Below, piece by piece: positions 15,591-22,907 of a DNA stretch of 64,000 bases (positions within the stretch are counted from its first letter, which is position 1; each line of letters begins with the position of its first letter). The stretch is from positions 62,001-126,000 of the forward strand of contig CANQVD010000003.1 of the NCBI GenBank assembly GCA_947627215.1. The letters are read 5' to 3'. A program made the position numbers and the translations under genes. The notes under the pieces are model-generated. The model saw nothing but the letters and a program-made list of their open reading frames with translations, searched no databases and had not been told where the DNA came from. This DNA is from an uncultured Eisenbergiella sp. GTDB lineage: Bacteria > Bacillota > Clostridia > Lachnospirales > Lachnospiraceae.

Positions 15591-16907
15591 TCATGCCCGG
15601 TTATTCAATAGCCGGGTCGTTGACCTCGCACCTCTCTTCCTGCGTCCGGAGAGCAGGACCGCAAGGAACCCTGCCGCGGAGATCACGAATACGGCGAGAT
15701 AAGGGGCAAGCCCCGCATCGCCAGTCTGGCGCAGGTGGCTCTCAGGCACGCGCAGCACGCCGGCTACGCCCTGGGAGGGGATGTTCTGCACGCCCGCGAC
15801 GCCTTCCGAAGGCGTGTAGGGCGAGGGCGCGTCGGGATCGTCCGGCTCATCCGGCTCGTTCGGCGTCCGGGGTGCTTCATCCTCATATTCTGCCATGAAC
15901 AGCCATTTCACCCTGCCGGAATCCAGCGCGTAGCGGTTGCCCAGCTCCTCGGGCACGTGGAGCGTAAACTCCAGGGTCCCCTGCTGTCCCGCGTTGAAGG
16001 TGCCCAGCAGCCTGTACTCCAGGTCGGTGTTGAGCTTGCCTTCGTATACCTTCTTGCTGGAGCCGTCCGGCATCCTGCAGGTGATCGTCAGCTCGACCTC
16101 ATCCAGCGTGCCGCCGGACTCGACGGTCGAGGACGCAAAATAGAGCACCATGGGTCTGCTGAAGCGGTTTCGAAGCTCTACGGAATCCGTCAGCGTGTCG
16201 CCGGGCAGGATGCACGGGAACGCGGTGAAGAAATCGTCGGGCGTATGCACCAGCTCCCTGCCGTTCTCCAGCAGGTACACGGAAAGCTCTTTTTCGTCAG
16301 CCTTTTTGAACTTGTTGAACTCATATCCGTCCTCATAGAGGCAGGATTCGATCTCCACGCTGCCCCATGGGTTGGACGTATTGAAACTCGGGGTGATATT
16401 GCGGGCCTGGATCGCGTCCACCTGGATCGACACCTTCGGCGCGATCCCCTCGTCCTTCTCATTCCAGACTGTCGGGAAGGTCACTTCCTTGAAGATGTCG
16501 AAGCTCTCTCCGTGCTTTAAGACTTTTGTGTAATACCAGTATTCGCCGGTCTTTTTCAGGTTCTTGTCCAGCCCGCCCAGGCACTCTTCATCCATGTCCT
16601 GCGCGGTCTTGGAGCCTGTCTCGAACCCCAGCTTCACGCGGATGTAGCAGTCTACACCCTCATTTGTAACGCGGGGGATCTTGGACACCGTCTCGCCCGG
16701 CGTGATCTTCTGCCCGTCCGTGTAGGACGTCTCCTTCCCGTCAGCACCGATGGCGTATTCCTCCAGCTCGATGTCAACGATCCCTACTTCGAAGTAGCTC
16801 GTCACGTCGGTCCGGACCGTTGTCTTCGCAAGGATACCGCCGCCGCTCGTGAAGAGGGAAAGTCCGAAGAGCACAAGGGCGGCCATCCGGAACCATTTCT
16901 TTTTCAT
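15591..16907 (-). CDS. TasA-like surface protein 2 with sortase-like C-terminus
   Basis: This is a 438-residue protein; I prefer ATG 16907 (MKKKWFRMAALVLFGLSLF) over 16937. It has a signal peptide and a TasA/camelysin-like opening (VTSYFEVGIVDIELEEYAI). Conserved strands such as VSKIPRVTNEGVDCYIRVKL and a long extracellular body follow. A proline/acidic linker precedes LRQTGDAG, a hydrophobic segment (PYLAVFVISAAGFLAVLL) and GRRKRG. This resembles a sortase sorting signal, with LRQTG replacing LPQTG. No sortase gene is visible. The last residues (RLLNNRA) are encoded by the putative terminal hairpin of the adjacent IscB element, so the original C-terminus may have been altered. Confidence 0.78.
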   Translation of the reverse strand: MKKKWFRMAALVLFGLSLFTSGGGILAKTTVRTDVTSYFEVGIVDIELEEYAIGADGKETSYTDGQKITPGETVSKIPRVTNEGVDCYIRVKLGFETGSKTAQDMDEECLGGLDKNLKKTGEYWYYTKVLKHGESFDIFKEVTFPTVWNEKDEGIAPKVSIQVDAIQARNITPSFNTSNPWGSVEIESCLYEDGYEFNKFKKADEKELSVYLLENGRELVHTPDDFFTAFPCILPGDTLTDSVELRNRFSRPMVLYFASSTVESGGTLDEVELTITCRMPDGSSKKVYEGKLNTDLEYRLLGTFNAGQQGTLEFTLHVPEELGNRYALDSGRVKWLFMAEYEDEAPRTPNEPDEPDDPDAPSPYTPSEGVAGVQNIPSQGVAGVLRVPESHLRQTGDAGLAPYLAVFVISAAGFLAVLLSGRRKRGARSTTRLLNNRA

Positions 16908-17185
16908 AAATTCCCTAACAGGGATGCCTGCGCTCATGAGCGGCTTACGCGCCGATCACTTCTGCATGTGCTCCCTGTATCCTCCTTCCTCCAAAAGATT
17001 CTGCTCCCGCGGCTGTCTGAGAAATAAGGTCCTTTCGGGTCCGCCGCGGGCCGGGGCATAAATGAGGATGCCCCTCCAATGAAAAGGGGGAAAACGGACT
17101 TCCCGCTCTCCCCCTTGTCCGCCTGTCTCAAAACGGAAGCCTTTCTGACGCGGCCCTGCCGCGTGTCAGATCATCACGTGAACTA

Positions 17186-17360
17186 CTCGGTTACAAGTAA
17201 CCGAGCTTCTTGTTTCTGCCACTACAGCGTCTGCTGCGATATACGCAGTAGATCGTCTTACACAGTGTCCGCAAGCGTTAGGTTCGGGCTGTTCCATCCC
17301 TACCAAGGTATGTTCATGCCTAATGTTAGCGGGCTTTCCTCTCGGCTATAAATAGCCGAG
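17186..17360 (-). mobile_element. tnpB-less IS200/IS605-like remnant or MITE
   Basis: Two 20-base hairpins bound this segment: CTCGGTTAC-AA-GTAACCGAG at 17186-17205 and CTCGGCTAT-AA-ATAGCCGAG at 17341-17360. On the minus strand the first reads GAAGC-hairpin-GTAGTTCAC, the pattern I associate with the right end of tnpB elements and the terminal hairpin of their guide RNA. The interior has no coding frame. The remaining gap 16908-17185 holds only GC-rich inverted repeats such as GACGCGG/CCGCGTGTC and no gene I can support. Proximity to the IscB element and the shared hairpin design suggest mobilisation by the same transposase type. Confidence 0.5.
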
Positions 17361-17378
17361 AATCCCCGCCTGTTTTCA

Positions 17379-18062
17379 TCACTTGGAATACACGTCGGTG
17401 ATGGAGTTCTGGTTCGCGTATACGCTCCACACATCGGCCGGAGCGGTCTTGCCGCCGTTCAAGTCAGAGGTTTGGATGCCAAACGCCTGAACGTTGATCT
17501 GCTGCACGGACTCCTCCAGCGGATTGCCGGCGTTGTCGGTGGAACCCTCGATCACGTTGATGTACTGGACCTCGCTGAACAGCGCGTGCGTGCTGGAGCC
17601 GGGCGTCAGGGGCGTCATCTCGGCATCAGAACCGTACGCATACAGGTACTCGCGGGCGATCACCTTGCCGCCGTCCATTACATCGCGGTGGCCTACCTCA
17701 GCCCAGGTGCTGTCGATGGAGTATTTGAACAGCTCCTGATCCGCAGCCGGATTCCGGGTGCCGTCCTCATTGGCGGTGACAACGTTGGCGACAGGGATCT
17801 TCACGATCTGGAACACGAACGCATCAACATCGCCCTCATTCTTGACCGTAGGGTCCTTGGTGATTTTCTGGTTGGGGGTCACGCCTTCGGGATCGGGATC
17901 CTTGTCCCACTCGGGCTCGGTCTCGGTGATGTCCACCTTGCCCAGGGTAAATTTGTTGACCTTAGAATCCGTGTCGGTCAGGTAGGCCATGATGCCTCCT
18001 ACGCCGATCACGCCCACCAGGGCCGCCGTCATTGCTGCCAGTTTCACGTTTCTTGCTTTCAT
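17379..18062 (-). CDS. TasA/camelysin-like secreted protein 1
   Basis: This is a 227-residue protein starting MKARNVKLAAM, with AGGAGAG upstream. A signal-peptide-like segment (ALVGVIGVGGIMAYLTDTDS) is followed by VNKFTLGKVDITETEPEWD, a classic TasA/CalY pattern, and NQKITKDPTVKNEGDVDAFV. It has no C-terminal anchor. Proteins of this family assemble into extracellular fibres and usually need a dedicated SipW signal peptidase. The only signal peptidase visible (59154-61322) is of the Ser/Lys type. This is the first gene after the promoter at 18141-18169 and probably leads an operon running through the other TasA-like genes and the adhesin to the DGR. Confidence 0.82.
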   Translation of the reverse strand: MKARNVKLAAMTAALVGVIGVGGIMAYLTDTDSKVNKFTLGKVDITETEPEWDKDPDPEGVTPNQKITKDPTVKNEGDVDAFVFQIVKIPVANVVTANEDGTRNPAADQELFKYSIDSTWAEVGHRDVMDGGKVIAREYLYAYGSDAEMTPLTPGSSTHALFSEVQYINVIEGSTDNAGNPLEESVQQINVQAFGIQTSDLNGGKTAPADVWSVYANQNSITDVYSK

Positions 18063-18140
18063 TTCTTTCTTCTCTCCTTTTCTTTTTGAAATGATGGTTT
18101 ACAGGTTCCCGCGGCATCTATTTCCCGCCGTTGTAACCAT

Positions 18141-18169
18141 ATTATATACTCGTGTTATCGTTTAGTCAA
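18141..18169 (-). promoter_or_regulatory. Promoter of the TasA/adhesin operon with internal operator
   Basis: On the minus strand TTGACT and TATAAT are separated by exactly 17 bases. The box TGTTATCGTTTA (18153-18164, plus strand) fills the spacer. An inverted variant, AAACGATATCAT, follows at 18175-18186. The arrangement suggests a repressible promoter. The remainder of the 332-base gap, 18187-18395, shows no gene I can support. Confidence 0.8.
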
Positions 18170-18395
18170 TATATAAACGATATCATTTTACACAAAATTG
18201 CGCAAAAATGTCCACACGGGCATGAGACAGGCGGACGCAGGGGGTGGATGCCGGGTCTATGGAAAGGCGGAAAGCGCCATATCCATCTGTTTTTATCAGC
18301 GGCGTTCGTTTACGGCGGTTTTCTGCCGGACGTCCGGCTCTTCTGTCATGCTGTCATGTCAGGAGCCTGGATCTTCGGCCTGGCACTTCGTGCCT

Positions 18396-19382
18396 TCACC
18401 GCACGCACTCTGGGCAGGGGTAGGCCCCTGCGGCTGCCGCCTGTTCCATGCCTCTTACCGTGCGCGCATCGCCCGACAGCCTCGGGCAGCCCGCATCCGT
18501 GTGATAGAGGAGCCCGAACTCGTCGTCCGGCGCCACCGTGTAAAGCTGCCTGGGGACCATCCGGCTCCCTGCCAGCGCGTACACATTCACGTAGCCCTTC
18601 GCGTACGAGAGCTTCATGCCCTGCAGGAATGAGATCACGCCTGGGCGGTCCATCAGGCTCGCCCAATCCTCGCCCGACACCTCAGGCATGGTGAAGGTGT
18701 AGGCCGCCTCATACAGCAGGTTGTAGGTGTTGTGATAATTGATGTAGTACTCCGTCTGGGCGCGGACCGCGTTCACCGCGGCGGCGGATGCCGCCCTGGC
18801 GGCCGCCTGCTCATCCGTCAGGCCGTCTGCGTCCGTCCCTAAGTATGCCCGAATCTCCCCCGCCAGCGGCGGATACGCCGCAAAGGCTTCGGCCGGGCTG
18901 TTAAAGTGCACCGCCGCGCCGGCATGCCCCGGCGTCGTGTCCGCGCACTCCATCTGCCCGTCCAGCCAGAACCGGACCTGATACGGCCCGATGGCGGTGC
19001 TGTAGGGGTTTATGGGTGTGGTCACCAGCTGATACCCGCCGTTTAAGTACTCGTTGTAGGAGCAGTAGAACCCGTCGTTGTCCACCAGCACGATGACCGG
19101 GACGTAGTAGCGGATGTCGCCCGTGCTCTTCTCTCCCATGGATACGGACAGGGAGCCGTAGAACGCATCCACTGCCCGTGTGCGCTCTTCTTCTGTCCCG
19201 AACGCCAGGCCATCGGCCATGCCGCCCTGTGCGGCCGCCGCCGTGCATGCGCTCGTTAGGTCCCTGGTGTACTCCGCCTGCCGCCTCTGGGCCGTGCCCG
19301 TCACGGACTGGCCGATGAAGGCCGGGAGCAGGATGCATATGAGGATGGCGAAGAACAGGACCGTGTAGTCGCTTAACTTCAT
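18396..19382 (-). CDS. Tad-module membrane-anchored pseudopilin-like protein
   Basis: This is a 328-residue protein whose ATG overlaps the stop codon of the preceding gene (ATGA). It has one N-terminal hydrophobic segment (VLFFAILICILLPAFIG) and a long exported region with no recognised catalytic motif. A Cys pair occurs near the end (YPCPEC). It is the last gene of the Tad-like series. By position and topology it may be a minor pilin or assembly protein like TadE/TadF/TadG, but no family match is evident. Confidence 0.6.
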   Translation of the reverse strand: MKLSDYTVLFFAILICILLPAFIGQSVTGTAQRRQAEYTRDLTSACTAAAAQGGMADGLAFGTEEERTRAVDAFYGSLSVSMGEKSTGDIRYYVPVIVLVDNDGFYCSYNEYLNGGYQLVTTPINPYSTAIGPYQVRFWLDGQMECADTTPGHAGAAVHFNSPAEAFAAYPPLAGEIRAYLGTDADGLTDEQAAARAASAAAVNAVRAQTEYYINYHNTYNLLYEAAYTFTMPEVSGEDWASLMDRPGVISFLQGMKLSYAKGYVNVYALAGSRMVPRQLYTVAPDDEFGLLYHTDAGCPRLSGDARTVRGMEQAAAAGAYPCPECVR

Positions 19383-19909
19383 GTCAATCCTCCCGTTGCG
19401 CCCACCATGCCGCCGTATACCGCCATGGTCCCGCCGGAGCCGCTGCCAAGGAACATGCGGGTGAAGGCGTTCGTGATGCTGCTGCCCGTGCCTTTGACCG
19501 TGACCGTTAAGTAGTCCCCGTTCTTCATCAGGTACGGCTCATCCGAGCCGCCCCCGAACATCTCGTCCAGGATCTCCTCCCGGTAGTAGGACTTATACCC
19601 CGTCCGGTAGGAGTGCCCGTCCGCGGGGTTCCCCGCATCGTCCTCCGTCACCGGGTATGCCACCTCGGAGCGGTGCTCCAGCTCCACCTCGAAGGTGCCC
19701 GCCCGTCCGATCGAGTTCACGAAGGTCAGGTAGTTCTCCGGGGAGATGTATCCGGCGGCGCGGCTCTCGTCCACGAACTGCTCGGCTTCCGCCTGCACAA
19801 AGGACTGGACCGCATCCTCCGTCTTCAGGGAGATGAGGATGACCGGCACCAGGAACAGCGCCACTATGGTCATGAACGCGGCTGCGAGCCTGCCAAATAT
19901 ATCGTCCAT
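19379..19909 (-). CDS. Tad-module minor pseudopilin-like protein
   Basis: This is a 176-residue protein with an N-terminal membrane segment (AAFMTIVALFLVPVILISL) followed by AVQSFVQAEAEQFVDESR. A hydrophobic segment followed by a helical stretch like this is typical of TadE/TadF-like pseudopilins. The remainder is exported and ends in a Gly-rich tail (GGTMAVYGGMVGATGG). It overlaps the next gene by four bases. The identification is by topology and position. Confidence 0.55.
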   Translation of the reverse strand: MDDIFGRLAAAFMTIVALFLVPVILISLKTEDAVQSFVQAEAEQFVDESRAAGYISPENYLTFVNSIGRAGTFEVELEHRSEVAYPVTEDDAGNPADGHSYRTGYKSYYREEILDEMFGGGSDEPYLMKNGDYLTVTVKGTGSSITNAFTRMFLGSGSGGTMAVYGGMVGATGGLT

Positions 19910-19977
19910 CTGCTGTCAGACAGGGGCGATCCTTTGTAGGGAACCGCTCCCCTGCCCTTCCTCCTTTCCAGATATCG

Positions 19978-20409
19978 TCAGCGGACCGGATCGAACCGGA
20001 CCGCTGAAAGGCTCCCGTCTGGGGCAAATTCCAGGGTCTTTTCGTAGCGCTCGTCGGGGAAGAGGTGCATCAGCGCGTCCATGCTGCACTCCCTTGCGTA
20101 GTCCAGGATCGGCATGTCTTCCCCCATGAACGCCACCGTCCGCCCCGTGACCTCTATGCCGTCCGCGTAGATCAGGACGCCCTCCGGGGCCGCCAGCGCC
20201 GCATAGGCCGCCTCCGCGGCGGATACCTCCACCCGGGCTTCTCCCGGCGGCGCTTCCTCCTCGAACAGGCTGCCCGTCTCCTTTGCGCTCTGGTAGACCA
20301 GGGTGTAGAGCCCCGTGTCCAGGGACGCCAGGTATAGGAGCACGCCCGCGGCGGCCGCGAACAGGAAAGCGCCCAGGTAATAGTGCAGGAACTCAGATAT
20401 GGATTCCAT
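19978..20409 (-). CDS. Tad-module small membrane protein
   Basis: This is a 143-residue protein with one N-terminal transmembrane segment (LGAFLFAAAAGVLLYLASL) and an exported, alanine-rich acidic domain ending in a short basic tail. No motif is recognised. It lies between the pilin-like gene and the pseudopilin-like genes in one operon and is probably a minor pilus component. Confidence 0.55.
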   Translation of the reverse strand: MESISEFLHYYLGAFLFAAAAGVLLYLASLDTGLYTLVYQSAKETGSLFEEEAPPGEARVEVSAAEAAYAALAAPEGVLIYADGIEVTGRTVAFMGEDMPILDYARECSMDALMHLFPDERYEKTLEFAPDGSLSAVRFDPVR

Positions 20410-20433
20410 ACAGCGCCCTCCTTCGTCTGTCCC

Positions 20434-20871
20434 TTACTGCTTGGTGAAGACCAGCTTCGTGATGCCGTCGGTATTCGCGTCGCGCTCCAGGCTCCCTAAG
20501 AACTTCGCGTTGGGGGCGATGTAGGCCGGGTTGGCCGCGCCGCCCACGTTGCGCTTGGAGGCGTCCGCGATGACGCCCGTCTGGTTCTTGCCGTAGTCAA
20601 CGGTGGAGGAGCCGATGACGACCTCGACGATCACGTCGTCGTCCTTGAACTGCGTGAGGACGTTGCGGACCTCGGAGCCCGTGATCTCCACGCCCTCATA
20701 CTGCGTGTACATGCTCTCGGACATTTGCCCGGCGAGCCGGTTGATCTGCTCCACACCCGCGGAGCTGGTGGACTTGGCAGTCATATAGATGCCGAACGCC
20801 AGCGTGATGACCAGTACCGTGATGATGACGCCGCCTACGATGCGCAGTGCGCTGTTTCCAGATTCTTCCAT
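20434..20871 (-). CDS. Flp-like pilin candidate
   Basis: This is a 145-residue protein with a short N-terminal leader and a hydrophobic helix (IVGGVIITVLVITLAFGIYM) continuing into a helical stretch. An exported domain of about 100 residues contains small-residue and Asn-rich loops. Size, topology and its place directly after the TadB/TadC gene suggest the major pilin or a pseudopilin. It is larger than classical Flp pilins (~50-80 residues), and no prepilin peptidase is visible in the window. A ribosome binding site (AGGAGAG) is clear. Confidence 0.6.
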   Translation of the reverse strand: MEESGNSALRIVGGVIITVLVITLAFGIYMTAKSTSSAGVEQINRLAGQMSESMYTQYEGVEITGSEVRNVLTQFKDDDVIVEVVIGSSTVDYGKNQTGVIADASKRNVGGAANPAYIAPNAKFLGSLERDANTDGITKLVFTKQ

Positions 20872-20911
20872 GTTTTTTTCTCTCCTTTGCTAATGAAATC
20901 TGCCTGCCCGG

Positions 20912-22906
20912 TCACATGCCCAGCGCCTGTGTCAGGGACGAGAGCATCTGTACCGAAGCGATCACCATCGGCGCCAGCAGGTAGAGCCCGATGACGGAAA
21001 AGAGCGGGATGAACGCGAACATCCTTGCCCGGGACGCCTTGTGCCTGGACAGCTCCATGCTGTCAAGCCGACGCTTCTCCTTGTAGTACTCGCGTTCCGT
21101 CTGTATCTCGTCAAAGGCGGCCTCGATGCCGACCGAATCGATCGCCAGCAGGTTGTCAACAAACCGTTTGAACGGCGGGAAGTGCTTCTCCCGCTCCCGC
21201 AGCGTGGCCAGTGCCTTTTGCTCCCCGTAGTCTAAGTTCATCAGGCACTCCGTGATGGACGCCTGGAAGCTGTAGGCGAAGCGCTCCATCCATTCCAGAA
21301 TGGTGGAGAGCGTCATGCGGTCCACGTGCATGAAGATCAGCATCAGGGTCGAGAACTGGTTCACCTCGTCCTCCTTGCCCATCTGGCTCACATTCAGGTT
21401 GTAGGCCAACAGCCACTGCGGGATCCAGAACCCGATCAGGAAGGCCAGGAAAGCCGGGATCAGGTAGAACACCTTGTAGTAGGTCCTGGCGATCTGCGCG
21501 ATCCGCTCCAGGATGACCTGGGCCACCATCATGGCATAGGACTCCTGGGTCAGCTCCGTGGTCTCCATGATGTCCGCCGCGATCTCCTCCTGCGTGGCGG
21601 GGATCTTCTCGTACACCGCCAGCTTCTCCGCCGCTACCGCCTGCATGGTATCCAGGAACGCCTCATCGGCCACGCTCATGCTGGAGAACGCCTCGGAGAA
21701 GTTCTGCCGCAGGTTACTCTTCTGATAGAACGGGACCGTGACGGTGACTGCCAGAACCGACAGCCCGAACACCAGGCCGAACACGATGCGCTTTAAGAGG
21801 AACGCCTTCGGGCCCGTCTGGTCGCCCGTGGACTTTAGGTCCATGTCGGTCTGCAGCGCTCTGGTGTAGTGCCGGTTGATCTCCCGGTTTAAGACCTGTG
21901 TGATCACGGGCATGGCCGAGATCCGGCGCCAGATGCTGTCCTCGACCACCTGGTCGCGCCTGTCGTCATGCAGGATGCACACCAGCGTGTAGCACAGGAA
22001 GGTGATGGCGAAGATCGCCAGCATCGCCGCCAGGCCGTAGATGCCGCTGTAGATGTGCTCCATGCCCTCCATGATGTTGCGCGCCCAATACTCGATGGGC
22101 TTGATGAAGATCACAGGGAAGATGGAGATCGTGACCAGCCCCTTGAACAGGTACGCCAGGTTCTGGCGCCGTAAGAGCTCCATGTTGACCTCTTCTTTTA
22201 AGTAGTTTAAGTTCGATAGGAACAGGGACGAGCCGTTCTCCAACTGCTTGTCGCCGTAGTCCGTGATGGACGCGCAGATGCTGGCGAAGGTGGTGAAGAA
22301 CCGGTTGGGCGATCCCTGCACGTAGCGCTCCGCCGCCTGTGTCGCGTCCGGGCTCGTCACCATGTCGTAGATCCGGTGGATGTGCAGCGACAGCCCGTAG
22401 GGCAGGCTGTCCAGCGTCATGTAGATCGCCTCATCCACCAGCTTGCGCTCATGGTAGTAGTGCCGGATGTCAGCCAGGAAATCGGAAAACTCCGTCAAAA
22501 GCTCCAGCTCCATCCGCTCGATCCGGCTCCTGGCCGTCTGCGTGAAGATGATGTATGCCACAAACAGGCCCGCCACCGTGAAGTACAGATCCCCTCCGGC
22601 CATGAGCGCCGCGGCGATGATCACCAGCAGCGAAAGCCCCAGGGACCTGGTGACGATGTTCGTGGTCCGCGCGTTGGCGTCCACGATGTCGCCAGGCTCC
22701 ACCAGCATGACCCGGGAGCGCAGCTTCCGATACTCCCCCCGAAGCAGAGGCAGGTGCTGGTAGACCGTGCCCAGGCGGTGCTGCCAGTTGGTCTTCCCCC
22801 GCTTCTTACGCTTTTTCGTGCGGCTGTTTAATACCAGCCACACGATACAGCTGATGAGCAGGATGCTGACCAGTATGATGAGTATGAAAAGATCCCTTCT
22901 TTCCAT
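20912..22906 (-). CDS. Tad/Flp pilus inner-membrane platform, TadB-TadC fusion-like
   Basis: This is a 664-residue polytopic protein. Membrane segments occur near the N-terminus, at ~80-120, ~260-320, ~375-395, ~485-510 and at the C-terminus. Two GspF/T2SS-F-like cytoplasmic regions are visible: one around the first third (ELLTEFSDFLADIRHYYHER) and one in the last third (QFSTLMLIFMHVDRMTLSTI). TadB and TadC are normally separate proteins of ~300 residues each, so the length and two F-like units suggest a fusion. It would form the platform on which TadA acts. It starts one base after the TadA stop codon. Confidence 0.8.
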   Translation of the reverse strand: MERRDLFILIILVSILLISCIVWLVLNSRTKKRKKRGKTNWQHRLGTVYQHLPLLRGEYRKLRSRVMLVEPGDIVDANARTTNIVTRSLGLSLLVIIAAALMAGGDLYFTVAGLFVAYIIFTQTARSRIERMELELLTEFSDFLADIRHYYHERKLVDEAIYMTLDSLPYGLSLHIHRIYDMVTSPDATQAAERYVQGSPNRFFTTFASICASITDYGDKQLENGSSLFLSNLNYLKEEVNMELLRRQNLAYLFKGLVTISIFPVIFIKPIEYWARNIMEGMEHIYSGIYGLAAMLAIFAITFLCYTLVCILHDDRRDQVVEDSIWRRISAMPVITQVLNREINRHYTRALQTDMDLKSTGDQTGPKAFLLKRIVFGLVFGLSVLAVTVTVPFYQKSNLRQNFSEAFSSMSVADEAFLDTMQAVAAEKLAVYEKIPATQEEIAADIMETTELTQESYAMMVAQVILERIAQIARTYYKVFYLIPAFLAFLIGFWIPQWLLAYNLNVSQMGKEDEVNQFSTLMLIFMHVDRMTLSTILEWMERFAYSFQASITECLMNLDYGEQKALATLREREKHFPPFKRFVDNLLAIDSVGIEAAFDEIQTEREYYKEKRRLDSMELSRHKASRARMFAFIPLFSVIGLYLLAPMVIASVQMLSSLTQALGM

Positions 22907-22907
22907 C

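Larger units (their letters stand above)
13797..15616 (-). mobile_element. IscB (HEARO-type, IS200/IS605-related) element without transposase
   Basis: The element comprises the iscB gene, its upstream structured RNA and terminal hairpins. One hairpin is CACGGCTAT-TT-ATAGCCATG at 13797-13816, downstream of iscB. The other is CCCGGTTAT-TCA-ATAGCCGGG at 15596-15616, upstream of the RNA. No TnpA transposase is present, so movement would need one supplied in trans. It separates TasA-like genes 2 and 3. Exact ends cannot be set without an empty-site comparison. Confidence 0.7.
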
